Source: Pseudomonadota bacterium
Lineage (GTDB): Bacteria; Pseudomonadota; Gammaproteobacteria; Xanthomonadales; Rhodanobacteraceae
Assembly: GCA_021818335.1 (NCBI GenBank)
Contig: JAKAEJ010000004.1
Span: 1 to 64,000, forward strand
Length of the DNA: 64,000 nt
Reading direction: 5' to 3'
Shown here: one piece after another, positions 9,524 to 19,970 of the stretch
Layout: every line of letters begins with the position of its first letter
Position numbering within the stretch: the stretch's first letter is position 1
Notes under the pieces: generated by a model
Told to the model about the DNA's origin: nothing
What the model saw: only the letters and a program-made list of their open reading frames with translations
Database searches by the model: none
Program-made: the position numbers and the translations under genes

Positions 9524-10690
9524 TTGGCCACTAGCACCCGAAATCTTGGATTGGCGCTCGCCACGCGAGCCATTCACGCTGGACAAATGCCCGACCCTTC
9601 CACGGGTGCCATCATGACGCCGATTTACGCGACGTCTACCTACGTGCAGGAAAGCCCAGGCAAGCATAAGGGTTACGAATATTCGCGCACGCAGAATCCC
9701 ACCCGGGCAGCTTACGAGCGCTGCGTAGCGGACCTCGAGGGAGGTGTGGCGGGTTTTGCGTTTGCTTCGGGGTTGGCTGCAGCCAGCACGGTGTTGGAAA
9801 TGCTCGATACCGGCAGCCATGTCATCGCCATGGATGATTTGTACGGTGGGACGTTCCGACTTTTCGAGGGAGTCCGTCGGCGTAGCGCTGGCCTCGACTT
9901 TGCGTTTGTTGATCTGAATGACGCCGATGCACTGAAGTTTGCGCTTAAGCCGAATACCAGGATGATCTGGGTAGAAACCCCAACCAATCCGATGCTCAAG
10001 CTGGTCGACCTGGAGCGGATCGCCAAGTTCGCACATAAGTTTGGCTTGATCTTGGCCGTGGATAACACGTTCAGTTCGCCAATCCTTCAGCGGCCACTTG
10101 AGTACGGGGCCGATCTGGTGCTGCATTCGGCAACCAAATACCTCAATGGTCATTCAGATATGGTTGGCGGTATCGTTGTCGCCGGCAATCGGGAACTGGC
10201 CGGACGTATGGCGTTCTTGCAGAATTCCGTGGGTGCCGTTGCCGGCCCGTTTGATAGCTTTCTCGCGTTGCGCGGCCTCAAGACGCTGCACTTGCGAGTG
10301 CGCGCGCATTGCGAAAACGCCCTGGAGTTGGCGCGATGGCTGGAGCGCCATCCAGCCATCGAGCGCGTGATCTATCCCGGCCTAAGGAGCCACCCGCAGT
10401 ATTTGCTAGCCAGACGCCAGATGCAGGGCTCCGGTGGCATCGTCGGCATTGAGGTGAAGGGTGGACTTAAGAAGGCTCGCCGGATGCTGGAGCGTTGTCA
10501 TCTTTTCGCGCTGGCGGAATCCCTTGGTGGTGTCGAAAGCCTGATTGAGCATCCTGCAACCATGACCCACGCATCCATTCCGCCGGCGCGGCGCAAACGG
10601 CTGGGGATCAGCGACGGGTTGGTCCGATTGTCGGTGGGGGTGGAGGCGATTGAAGACTTGCGCACAGAACTGACCAGAGCGTTGGTATGA
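9524..10690 (+). CDS. metB: Cystathionine gamma-synthase/lyase-family PLP enzyme
   Basis: [45 protein letters not shown] lysine motif [13 protein letters not shown]. Start probably TTG 9524 with upstream ggag; the track start is 9506. Confidence 0.88.
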   Translation: MATSTRNLGLALATRAIHAGQMPDPSTGAIMTPIYATSTYVQESPGKHKGYEYSRTQNPTRAAYERCVADLEGGVAGFAFASGLAAASTVLEMLDTGSHVIAMDDLYGGTFRLFEGVRRRSAGLDFAFVDLNDADALKFALKPNTRMIWVETPTNPMLKLVDLERIAKFAHKFGLILAVDNTFSSPILQRPLEYGADLVLHSATKYLNGHSDMVGGIVVAGNRELAGRMAFLQNSVGAVAGPFDSFLALRGLKTLHLRVRAHCENALELARWLERHPAIERVIYPGLRSHPQYLLARRQMQGSGGIVGIEVKGGLKKARRMLERCHLFALAESLGGVESLIEHPATMTHASIPPARRKRLGISDGLVRLSVGVEAIEDLRTELTRALV

Positions 10691-13600
10691 GCGAGCGCGC
10701 AATGACGCGCTCGAGGTCAACTGGCGTGACATCTGGCAAATCCGGTTTGCGACGAGCGATTCTGGTGTTGGGGATGCATCGCAGTGGCACTTCTGCTGTC
10801 ACGCGGGTGCTTAATTTGCTTGGCGCAGAAATCGGGTTGCGATTGATGGAGCCTGCGCCCGACAATCCAACGGGCTTTTGGGAACATCTCGACGCGGTCA
10901 CGATTCATGATCGACTACTTGGTGATCTGGGGCGCAGCTGGGATGACTTTCGACCCCTGCCCGGGGGCTGGTTGCACTCCGCTGCGGCAGGACATGCCTA
11001 TGAGCAAATCCTGAATCTGGTCCGGAGCGATTTTTCCGATGCGCCCCTCTGGGCGATCAAGGACCCGCGATTGTGTGTGTTTCTGCCGTTGTGGGAGCGT
11101 GCACTGCGCAGTCTGGGCATCGTCCCCTGCCCGATCATTGTGCTGCGCGACCCAGCAGAGGTGGCGGATTCGCTGAAGCGGCGAAATGCTATTCCCGCTG
11201 CACTGGGCGAGGCTCTATGGTGCCGTTACACGGTCGAGGCCCTACGAGCCAGCGAGCGCCATGCGCGCGCAGGACTTCGTTTCAGGGACTTGTTACAAGA
11301 CTGGCGATCGGAGATGCATCGTCTCGATCTGGCCCTCGGTCTGGAGCTGGACTGGAGCGAACAGGCCACTGGCTGCGTGGATGACTTTCTGCACCCAATG
11401 GGCGCCGCGCCGGAACCAGCCTCCTTGGTCACGTCACCAGCCAGCGATCGTCTGCGTGGGTTACTCAATTCTGGAGCCCTGGATCTTCGGCTGCTGGCGG
11501 ATGCGGCGGATGCTGTCCTCGAGCATTTCGTGGGCGAGTCGCTTGCCTGTGCGGAGGCCGAATACTTGCGGGTCGAGCGAACTCGTTACGAAGAGGCAGC
11601 AAGTCGTGCGAAGGATCGCTTGGATGAACTGGTGCAGTGGGCCGAAGGGTGCGATCGGGATTTGGAGATCGCCCGTACGCGGCTGGTTGAATTGCAAGAC
11701 GAGCACGAACGCGTCGCTCGGTGGGGCAAGACGCTGGAAAGCGATCTACTCAGGGAGAGGGCAGATCGCGATACGCTGGTCGCGAGCTTGAGGTCGGAGC
11801 AAGAACGATTACGTGCACAAGCTGAGCGCGTTCGCGGTGAACTAATGACCGTTCAACGTGCACTTGCGCAAATCACCTCGTCACGATCATGGCGAATGAC
11901 TAGGCCGCTTAGAGTGATAGCTGGCGTCTTGCGTAGCGATGGGGATTACCTTCGCCGAGGTTTTGCAAACTGGCGGCGACGCCTTGGTGAGTCCGAAGTT
12001 CCGCTTGTGGACATGGGACAGCGGACGGCGTCGGGAACGAGGCTCAGGTCGGGTTCCCCAACTGCCTTGACAGCATCCGCCGACAACCCGGGCAGGGTAC
12101 CGGAGAAGCCCGAGTCGCCCGACATTTCCATGCTGGGATTCCCTTCTTACCACCAGATTAAAGTCTCGATAATCATCCCGACCTACGGCAATTTGCCGGT
12201 CACGGCTGCGTGCCTGAAGTCGATCGCAGCCAATCCACCGCAGATGCCCTATGAGGTCATCGTGGTCGAAGATGCGTCGGGCGATTCCGCAATCGATGTG
12301 CTTCGTCAGGTGGAGGGGCTTCGATTTGAGTTCAACCCAGAAAATCTCGGGTTCGTGCGTTCCTGCAATCGCGCCGCAGGTTTGGCGCGCGGCGAATACC
12401 TGCATTTCCTTAACAACGATACTGAGGTAACGCCCGGATGGCTGGATTCGCTATTGGGTGTTTTCCAAAGCAACGACGACTGCGGGTTGGCAGGTTCAAA
12501 ACTGGTTTATGCAGATGGCCGCCTGCAAGAGGCAGGCGGCATTGTGTTTCAGGACGGGAGTGCCTGGAACTACGGGCGTTTCGATGACCCAGGGCGCAGT
12601 GTCTATAATTTTCTGCGCGAGGTCGACTATGTATCCGGCGCTTCGCTGCTCATCCGAAGGGCATTATTTGAGGAATTAGGCCGGTTCGACGACCTCTATG
12701 CGCCAGCGTACTATGAGGATACGGATCTAGCCTTCAAAGTGCGCGCTGCTGGATACAGGGTTTACTACCAACCAGAGTCACTGGTTGTGCATCACGAGGG
12801 CGTTTCTCACGGCACCGACACAGGCAGCGGCATCAAGTCATACCAGATGCGCAACCAACGCATCTTTCGCGAACGTTGGCAGGCGACATTGCGGGATGAT
12901 CATTATCCGAACGCCGAGAATATTTTTCGCGCGCGCGGCCATGATAAAAAATCACGTCTCGCGCTTATCGTCGATCATTATGTCCCGCAGCCCGACAAGG
13001 ATGCGGGATCGCGGTCGATGCTGCACATTATCATGCGTTTTCTTGAACATGGTTACCGAGTTAAATTTTGGCCTGAGAACAATTATTACGACCCAACTTA
13101 CTCGCGGTGCCTAGAGCAATTAGGTGTGGAGGTCATGTACGGTAATGAGTATGTTGGCAGATTCGGTTCCTGGATCCAGGATCATGGCGCTGAATTCAAC
13201 GTGGTCTTATTAAGTCGTCCCGACGTGAGTGATAAGATAATCAAAGATATCCGTGCGTCCTGCCATGCGCCAATACTTTATTACGGCCATGACATCCATC
13301 ATCTACGCATCAAGGAACAACTGCGAGTCTCACCCACGCACGAATTGCGCCAACAAGAAAAGTCAATCAAGACGCTGGAAGAGAGGGTCTGGCGGAGCGT
13401 GGACGCCATATTCTATCCGTCAGACACTGAAGTCATGTATGTACAAGAGTGGGTCACGGAAAATGCGCAAAGGGCAACGGCTCACCTCATGCGGCTATAT
13501 GCGTACGACCCGGTCCACATAATGGACATCAATGACCTTGGTTCGAGAAATAGTCTAATTTTTGTTGCTGGTTTTTCACATCCGCCGAACATTGACGGCG

Positions 13601-14082
13601 CCTGTTGGTTTGCTCGAAGTGTGTTGCCGATTATAAGAAATCAAAGGCCCGATATCTGTCTCGACTTGGTTGGCTCGAATCCACCGGAACAGGTTCTTGC
13701 ACTATCTAGCGAGCATGTCAGAGTAATCGGCTTCGTCACCGATGATGAACTCGCACGCTGGTATGCAAGGGCGCGTGTTGCTGTCGCGCCGTTGAGGTTC
13801 GGTGCGGGTGTAAAGGGAAAGGTCATCGAGGCGATGGCATATGGAGTTCCTTGCGTTACGACTTCCATCGGTGCGCAGGGTCTTCAGCATTGTGATGCGC
13901 TATTCATTTCGGATGTTCCTGAAACGTATGCAAAAGCTGTCCTTGATTTGATGAGCAGTGACGATCTGTGGAAGGAGCATTCCCGACGCGGACAGCATTT
14001 CATTGCGCAACATTTCACCGCGGATGCGCAGTGGGGTGAGCTGGAAAAGGCGATTGTTGCGCACACCAAGCCCGTGGCGTAA
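10687..14082 (+). CDS. Multidomain sulfotransferase - coiled coil - GT2 - GT4 protein (1131 aa)
   Basis: N-terminus [25 protein letters not shown] (sulfotransferase); middle coiled coil; [21 protein letters not shown]...[17 protein letters not shown] (GT2); C-terminus [23 protein letters not shown]-like (GT4). ATGA overlap with metB. Confidence 0.82.
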   Translation: MSERAMTRSRSTGVTSGKSGLRRAILVLGMHRSGTSAVTRVLNLLGAEIGLRLMEPAPDNPTGFWEHLDAVTIHDRLLGDLGRSWDDFRPLPGGWLHSAAAGHAYEQILNLVRSDFSDAPLWAIKDPRLCVFLPLWERALRSLGIVPCPIIVLRDPAEVADSLKRRNAIPAALGEALWCRYTVEALRASERHARAGLRFRDLLQDWRSEMHRLDLALGLELDWSEQATGCVDDFLHPMGAAPEPASLVTSPASDRLRGLLNSGALDLRLLADAADAVLEHFVGESLACAEAEYLRVERTRYEEAASRAKDRLDELVQWAEGCDRDLEIARTRLVELQDEHERVARWGKTLESDLLRERADRDTLVASLRSEQERLRAQAERVRGELMTVQRALAQITSSRSWRMTRPLRVIAGVLRSDGDYLRRGFANWRRRLGESEVPLVDMGQRTASGTRLRSGSPTALTASADNPGRVPEKPESPDISMLGFPSYHQIKVSIIIPTYGNLPVTAACLKSIAANPPQMPYEVIVVEDASGDSAIDVLRQVEGLRFEFNPENLGFVRSCNRAAGLARGEYLHFLNNDTEVTPGWLDSLLGVFQSNDDCGLAGSKLVYADGRLQEAGGIVFQDGSAWNYGRFDDPGRSVYNFLREVDYVSGASLLIRRALFEELGRFDDLYAPAYYEDTDLAFKVRAAGYRVYYQPESLVVHHEGVSHGTDTGSGIKSYQMRNQRIFRERWQATLRDDHYPNAENIFRARGHDKKSRLALIVDHYVPQPDKDAGSRSMLHIIMRFLEHGYRVKFWPENNYYDPTYSRCLEQLGVEVMYGNEYVGRFGSWIQDHGAEFNVVLLSRPDVSDKIIKDIRASCHAPILYYGHDIHHLRIKEQLRVSPTHELRQQEKSIKTLEERVWRSVDAIFYPSDTEVMYVQEWVTENAQRATAHLMRLYAYDPVHIMDINDLGSRNSLIFVAGFSHPPNIDGACWFARSVLPIIRNQRPDICLDLVGSNPPEQVLALSSEHVRVIGFVTDDELARWYARARVAVAPLRFGAGVKGKVIEAMAYGVPCVTTSIGAQGLQHCDALFISDVPETYAKAVLDLMSSDDLWKEHSRRGQHFIAQHFTADAQWGELEKAIVAHTKPVA

Positions 14083-14188
14083 GGATGGGGACTGTTTCGG
14101 TTTCGATCCGCAAATTCGATGCGGGCGCTTCCTTGCGGGCTTACGATGCGTGTTCACCGTCATCGGGTTAAGGATGCGGTGGGCTGGC

Positions 14189-15130
14189 CTAGCTTGCCTC
14201 GTCGGCTGGCTGAATCGGGTACTTGAGATACATCAGCATGCGTAATTCCCGTCGACCACGAGTCACGGTATCGAGAATGAGCCCTGTCGTCAGAGTCAAT
14301 GCTGCGAGGACCATGATTCCCAATGCGAGGAACGCGGTTGGAAATCGCGGCACCAAGCCTGTCGCTAGGTAATGGGAAATGACCGGTGCAGCCAATGCCA
14401 GCGAGACCACCGCGAGCACCCCGGAAATTAGGCCGAAGAAGGGCATCGGGCGTTCATGGCGGATCATTCCGGCAATCAGCATTAGGATGCGCCAGCCATC
14501 GCGATAAGTCCGGAGCTTGCTTTTTGAACCTGCAGGTCGCCCTTTGTAGTCGCCTTCGACATGGGCCACTGGCATTGACAGTTCGAGTGCATGGATCGTG
14601 AGTTCCGCTTCGATGTCGAAGCCGCCCGCGAGCACCGGAAAGGATTTGACGAATCTACGCGAAAAAACTTTATAGCCGGATAGCATGTCGCGCACGCGGT
14701 CACCGAAAATGAACCGCACGGCATCCGTCAGCATGCGGTTGCCCCGCCGGTGTCCGCCGGGATACGCCGTCAGCGTCGTTTCGCGACGGATGCAGTTAAC
14801 CAAATCGAACGGCCCCTGCTGCGCCAACAACAGCATTTGTGGTGCGATCGTAGCGTCATAGGTGTCGTCGCCGTCAACCATCACGTACCAGTCAGCGTCG
14901 ATGTCGCGAAACATACGCCGGACCACGTGACCCTTGCCTTGCTGTGCTTCCTGGCGCACGATGGCGCCGGCTGCGCGCGCAAGCTCGGCCGTCCGGTCAC
15001 TGGAATTATTGTCGTACACGTAGATCCGCGCGCCGGGAAGCGCTTTGTGGAAGGCCGAGACGACACCGGCAATGGTGACCTCTTCGTCGTGGCAGGGAAT
15101 GAGCAGCGCAATAGAAGGACTCCGACCCAT
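14189..15130 (-). CDS. GT2 polyprenyl-phosphate glycosyltransferase (DPM1/GtrB-like, two C-terminal TM segments)
   Basis: MGRSPSIALLIPCHDEEVTIAGVVSAFHKALPGARIYVYDNNSSDRT...VMVDGDDTYD...MLSGYKVFSRRFVKSFP; hydrophobic C-terminus. ATG at 15130. Confidence 0.85.
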   Translation of the reverse strand: MGRSPSIALLIPCHDEEVTIAGVVSAFHKALPGARIYVYDNNSSDRTAELARAAGAIVRQEAQQGKGHVVRRMFRDIDADWYVMVDGDDTYDATIAPQMLLLAQQGPFDLVNCIRRETTLTAYPGGHRRGNRMLTDAVRFIFGDRVRDMLSGYKVFSRRFVKSFPVLAGGFDIEAELTIHALELSMPVAHVEGDYKGRPAGSKSKLRTYRDGWRILMLIAGMIRHERPMPFFGLISGVLAVVSLALAAPVISHYLATGLVPRFPTAFLALGIMVLAALTLTTGLILDTVTRGRRELRMLMYLKYPIQPADEAS

Positions 15131-15415
15131 TTCCAGCCTCCAGACCGCGTCGCCTGTCGGGTTACAAGCGAGCGGTAACGTGTCAAATGATCCGATCGGT
15201 GCCTGCCGGCAGGTCCCCCGCGCGGACGCGTGGGGCGGTGGAGCGTGCCTGGGCGGACAGTCCGGGGTCACTGTAACGGATTCGCACGGTGGTGGTTGGC
15301 ACTACGGGGGACAAACGGGGAAACTCGACGCAAGTGCGGGACGGCCGAAGCGCGGTCTACTCACTGCGCCGCTGCGGAATTCTGGTGTGAGAACAGTCGC
15401 GCAGCTTCGAGACGT

Positions 15416-17494
15416 CTACTGCCACGTAGCGACGAGATGTTGAGCCGCTCGGAGCTTGCCTGAGCTGCAAGACTGATGATGGCATGGCGTGGCCATGGTG
15501 GCGACAGCGCCGCGGCCGCCAGCAGGCGGTCGCGAATCTGCGTCCATGAGCTTGATCGACTCAAAGATAAACCCGAGCAATCGGTTGTCCGCATCGATCT
15601 GACGAACAAAGGGGGCGTGCGCATTAATACTCAATCTCACAACAAAGGTTTGCAAGGAGGGGCTGGCATCACAACGCAAAGGCATTCGGAACGAATTGAG
15701 ATTGGGTACGACGACAAAGCTTCGGTCAACGCAGTTCGGACTTGAAATATGGAACGTCGTGGACCCATCATGCGCCTCGATCACACTCCGGGGCACGAAG
15801 ATCGTAATGGCTAGCATTTGCTCATTCGTACGACCGAGAACAATCTCGCTCTCCGGTCTTGACCAGAAATCATGGTAAATGCCACGAGACAATGTGAAGT
15901 TGAACCCTCGCCGGTTCATGAATGAAGGTAGCGCCGACGCGCGAATAGTGGAACGCGATATTGCCGGGTAGGGATGAAACGCATTGATTCGATAAATTGC
16001 GACGGATGGGCTCGCTAGCAGTGCATTATGTGGAGAAGATTTAAGGACGAAATTCACTTGATTGCGACCCAGCACGCGCGCGTACCCATCGGTGACAAAG
16101 TAGGCTTCATGCAGATGTTGTAAATTATCAATCGTCCAGTGCTCATAGTTATAGAAGCGTCGATTGGAAAACAACGATAGCTGTGGAGCCTGCCACCAAC
16201 CAACGCCAAAAATCTTAGACTCCGGCGGCAAGTCGGCAAGCAAATGAGCGCCCTGTAGAACCTCTTGCGCTGATAGGCGACTGGCGGGTACTTGGACCGC
16301 AAAAACGATGATGCATCTTAAAATCGAGATGGCAGCGACCGGCAATACCACAGCGATGAAGACTCGATGAAGGGCTGGGGAGCGTTGCGCTTGCCTCAGT
16401 AGCAAGGCTCCAAGGATTCCATAGCATATGTACAACGCAAGGAGGCCGTCTTCTATCCTGCGCAACCACGCGCCCCTCGTCGGTAGCAAGACGATCCACC
16501 AAGCAAAGAAAAGAGCGGCCGTCAGCGCTATTAGATCAATCAGGAGTCGATCGGCTCGTTGTGCCAAAGTCTTCCTGGCAAAGTAGTAGCCGACAAACGC
16601 GGTCGCCAACAACATGCCCGAGGCTAACGCATTGACCTGCAATAAATGTCCTAGGATCGACAGATGCGACATTGCGCGTTGAAAAATCCGATTGATCGCC
16701 GTGTGATCGATGGCGCCAGCACCGGATTGATGTCGTATCTGATGGATTTGTAGGGACCACCATTGGCGATATCCATGGTATCCAAGCTGGGCCATTCGGA
16801 ATCCCTCCCACGCCGTCGGAAGTATGAGGCCACCCGCTGCTACTGCGGCCGCCGTCGAGATTGTTTTTCTCTCTTCGTAGCAATACAAAAATAGCAAGGA
16901 GACTGTCGGTACGATGAAGAACAGTCCGATGACCTTCGTGATAAATGCCGCGCCGAGAATTAAGCCCGCAAGGAATGCTAATTTCAGGTTGCGATCAAGC
17001 ATCGATCGGTGGAGTGCAATAAACGACCAAAGAGCAAACGTCAAGGTAGGTATCTCGCCATAACCACCTACAGCGAACCGAGTAAATCCAGGTACTACTA
17101 CGACGCTTGCTGCCACGAGCATTGAATACCAGGGCGTGGGGGTAAATTGTTTGATCGTGATCCGAATGCCGAAGATGAATAAGATATTGAAAATGAGATT
17201 GGGTAATTGGGCGGTGAAAATTCCCTCGCCGAATGCTTTGAAAATGATCGTGGCCAGTATGACGATAAGCCCGTCAGTTTGGGAAGGGAAGGAGAAGAAT
17301 TCGTTGTAGAAATAACCATACTTTCCAGTGTCGGAAAACGTTCTGGCGGTGTTTAGCATCATCGCCCCGTCAAAGCTAGGCAACTTGACGAGCGATGTGA
17401 TAATCAGCAACGACATGGTCAGGCCCATTAGGGTTATCGTCGTTGCAATCGGAAACCAGTCGTATCGGCTATGTTTTTGCGTGTCATCGAACAT
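15416..17494 (-). CDS. Membrane glycosyltransferase, GT39/ArnT-like (GT-C)
   Basis: Many TM segments, acidic loop FDGAMMLNTARTFSDTGKYGY near the N-terminus; 692 aa. Confidence 0.65.
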   Translation of the reverse strand: MFDDTQKHSRYDWFPIATTITLMGLTMSLLIITSLVKLPSFDGAMMLNTARTFSDTGKYGYFYNEFFSFPSQTDGLIVILATIIFKAFGEGIFTAQLPNLIFNILFIFGIRITIKQFTPTPWYSMLVAASVVVVPGFTRFAVGGYGEIPTLTFALWSFIALHRSMLDRNLKLAFLAGLILGAAFITKVIGLFFIVPTVSLLFLYCYEERKTISTAAAVAAGGLILPTAWEGFRMAQLGYHGYRQWWSLQIHQIRHQSGAGAIDHTAINRIFQRAMSHLSILGHLLQVNALASGMLLATAFVGYYFARKTLAQRADRLLIDLIALTAALFFAWWIVLLPTRGAWLRRIEDGLLALYICYGILGALLLRQAQRSPALHRVFIAVVLPVAAISILRCIIVFAVQVPASRLSAQEVLQGAHLLADLPPESKIFGVGWWQAPQLSLFSNRRFYNYEHWTIDNLQHLHEAYFVTDGYARVLGRNQVNFVLKSSPHNALLASPSVAIYRINAFHPYPAISRSTIRASALPSFMNRRGFNFTLSRGIYHDFWSRPESEIVLGRTNEQMLAITIFVPRSVIEAHDGSTTFHISSPNCVDRSFVVVPNLNSFRMPLRCDASPSLQTFVVRLSINAHAPFVRQIDADNRLLGFIFESIKLMDADSRPPAGGRGAVATMATPCHHQSCSSGKLRAAQHLVATWQ

Positions 17495-17589
17495 AATAAG
17501 TTCGCGAGCCTTAGAGGTGTTGACGTTGTTTCGAGGCTTGGCAGTGACTGAAACGTGATATGGTTAGTGTAAGGGTTAGAAGCGCTTTA

Positions 17590-17612
17590 AGGGTTGGTCA
17601 CTTGCCAACCCT
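17590..17612. repeat. 8-bp inverted repeat (stem-loop) in the intergenic region
   Basis: agggttgg-tcacttg-ccaaccct. Confidence 0.5.
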
Positions 17613-17809
17613 GCGTCCAGCAGCTGCCGCACGGCCAATCTGAAGGGAGTGGGGCCGGGGGACTGCTGTTTGCGCTTGCGTTGCCCAAGGTGGTCAGAAT
17701 TCGAGGGTCAGCAGTTGGGCAAAGGGAGTGGGGCCTGCTTGTGCATGTGTAGCGTGATGTGTGCGAGATTTAACAATGGCGTTGTCGTTGGGCCCGCTTG
17801 CACGTCCGT

Positions 17810-19939
17810 ATGGATTTGATTCGCATGCGCATGTTTCGGAAGCTTTATCAGGCCCTGCCATTCGCTGAGTTCAGGCTGCGCGTGAAGCGTTGGTTGACTG
17901 CGCGTTCCAGGCTTGCGCGCCGGCTTGTGCTGGAAGCCCAGAGGGACGCTGCGTGCGAGCTGGAACAGACCGGTCAGGACGCTTTGGCCCCTTCCACCTG
18001 CGTCGATCACGCCGTGCGAGTGCTGTCGCGTTTGCATGCGGGAGGGCGTAGCGTTGGCTATGTCGGGGCTTCGCCAACGGGCGCGGCTGTGCGATCACCT
18101 GTCCGCCTCATCGCATTCTACCTGCCTCAGTATCATCGTGTAGCCGAAAATGATGCTTGGTGGGGCGCCGGATTCACCGAATGGACGCTCGTGGCGCGTG
18201 CCTTGCCTAAGGTCGAGGGTCAGATACAGCCCAAATTGCCGGGTGAGCTCGGCTTTTACGACCTGAGTCGTCCCGATGTAATTCGCGTGCAATCGCAGTT
18301 GGCGCGGAGCTATGGCTTGCACGGATTCTGCTTTTACTTCTACTGGTTCGGTGGACGCCGAATGCTGGAACAGCCGCTGCTGAATTTTTTGAGTGACCAA
18401 AGCAATGACATGCCTTTCTGTCTGTGCTGGGCGAATGAGCCATGGTCACGCCGCTGGGATGGGCGAGATGACGATGTGTTAATCGCACAACGGCACAGTG
18501 CGGAAGACGACCTGGAGTTCATTGATTACGTGGCCCTTTACTTGCGCGATCCACGGTCGATCAAGGTGGATGGAAAGCCAGTGCTGGTGGTGTACCGTCC
18601 GAGCTTGTTCCCCGATCCGAAGGCAACCGCTGCGCGATGGCGTGAGCGTTGCCGCGAGCTGGGAATTGGCGAGATCCATCTCGCATTCACGCTGGCGTTT
18701 GACAGTTTTGTGCCACGCGATATCGGTTTCGATGCAGCAATTGAGTTTCCGCCGAACAATGTCTCGGCCCGCGATGTTAGCGGGGAGGTCCGGCGGCTTG
18801 ATCCGAACTTTGCCGGGCGCATTTTCGACTGGCGTAGTCTGGCCACGGCGCCGCCGATGCTTCCCGATGACGCCGGTACGTTGCATCGCGGGGTCTGTCC
18901 GGCGTGGGACAACGAGCCGCGCAGGGCCGGTCGCGGCCGCGTGTTCCTGTACGCCGCGCCGCGCCGCTATCGCGATTGGCTAGTGGCTGCGATGCATGAC
19001 ACGCTTCGCCGTTCCTCGAATCGCGATTCGTCCCTTCTGTTTATCAACGCATGGAACGAATGGTCGGAGGGGGCCTATCTCGAGCCCGATGCGCAACTCG
19101 GATACGCGTGGCTTGAAGCCACACGCGCGGCCCAGCGGATCGTCGCGGCGAATGGGGTTGACAAAGCGCCGTCGCGACGCATGCGACCCCTTTGTGTTGT
19201 GCTCCATGCTTTTTATCCCGAACTACTCGACGAGTTCCTTCTACCGTTGTGTTCCATGGGCGTGCCGCACCGCTTGGTGTTGAGTACTGTCGACAGCTGC
19301 GAAAAAGCGGTGCGCGCGCGAATCGCCTCACTCGGCATGACCGCGGAGATCCACGTTTTCGAGAACCGCGGTCGCGACGTCCTACCTTTTTTGCAGCTGG
19401 CTTCGCGCTTGCTTGACGAGGACGAAGAATTGGTCCTGAAATTGCATACCAAGCGTTCGTTGCATCGTGGGGACGGCGAATTGTGGCGGCGGGATTTGCT
19501 GGCCAAGTTGTTGGCTCCGGATTCGTGCGGACGAATCCTCCAGGCATTTCAGGCGCAACCCGACTTGGGCATGGTGGTGCCCGATGGTCACTTGTTGAGT
19601 CTTCGCGCTTATTGGGGTGCGAACGCTAGCAACGTTCAGGCGCTATGCCGAAGAATGGGTCTCGGCGAAATTGATGTTGGTGCTGGCGCCTTTCCGGCAG
19701 GCTCGATGTTTTACGCACGCCTTGAGGCGCTGCGCCCGCTGCTTGATACACCCTTGGAGATTCTCGAGTTCGAGCCAGAAACTGGGCAGCGCGATGGTAC
19801 CCTGGCACATGGGATCGAACGCGTGCTAGGTGAATGCGTGCAAGCCGCTGGAATGCGTGTGACAACCGATAGGGCCCTCGACACAGACGGACGGGTTGTC
19901 ATCAACGATTATCCTTTCGCGGCGCGGTCTCGCGAATAG
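17810..19939 (+). CDS. WbsX-like glycosyltransferase fused to RgpF-like (rhamnan synthesis) domain
   Basis: VRLIAFYLPQYHRVAENDAWWGAGFTEWTLVARALPKVEGQIQPKLPGELGFYDL (WbsX signature), LINAWNEWSEGAYLEPD; C-terminal RPLCVVLHAFYPELLDEFL...VFENRGRDVLPFLQL...VLKLHTKRSLH (RgpF-like). Confidence 0.85.
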   Translation: MDLIRMRMFRKLYQALPFAEFRLRVKRWLTARSRLARRLVLEAQRDAACELEQTGQDALAPSTCVDHAVRVLSRLHAGGRSVGYVGASPTGAAVRSPVRLIAFYLPQYHRVAENDAWWGAGFTEWTLVARALPKVEGQIQPKLPGELGFYDLSRPDVIRVQSQLARSYGLHGFCFYFYWFGGRRMLEQPLLNFLSDQSNDMPFCLCWANEPWSRRWDGRDDDVLIAQRHSAEDDLEFIDYVALYLRDPRSIKVDGKPVLVVYRPSLFPDPKATAARWRERCRELGIGEIHLAFTLAFDSFVPRDIGFDAAIEFPPNNVSARDVSGEVRRLDPNFAGRIFDWRSLATAPPMLPDDAGTLHRGVCPAWDNEPRRAGRGRVFLYAAPRRYRDWLVAAMHDTLRRSSNRDSSLLFINAWNEWSEGAYLEPDAQLGYAWLEATRAAQRIVAANGVDKAPSRRMRPLCVVLHAFYPELLDEFLLPLCSMGVPHRLVLSTVDSCEKAVRARIASLGMTAEIHVFENRGRDVLPFLQLASRLLDEDEELVLKLHTKRSLHRGDGELWRRDLLAKLLAPDSCGRILQAFQAQPDLGMVVPDGHLLSLRAYWGANASNVQALCRRMGLGEIDVGAGAFPAGSMFYARLEALRPLLDTPLEILEFEPETGQRDGTLAHGIERVLGECVQAAGMRVTTDRALDTDGRVVINDYPFAARSRE

Positions 19940-19970
19940 GGTGCGTCTACCTGGACAATTCCGGTCGTCC

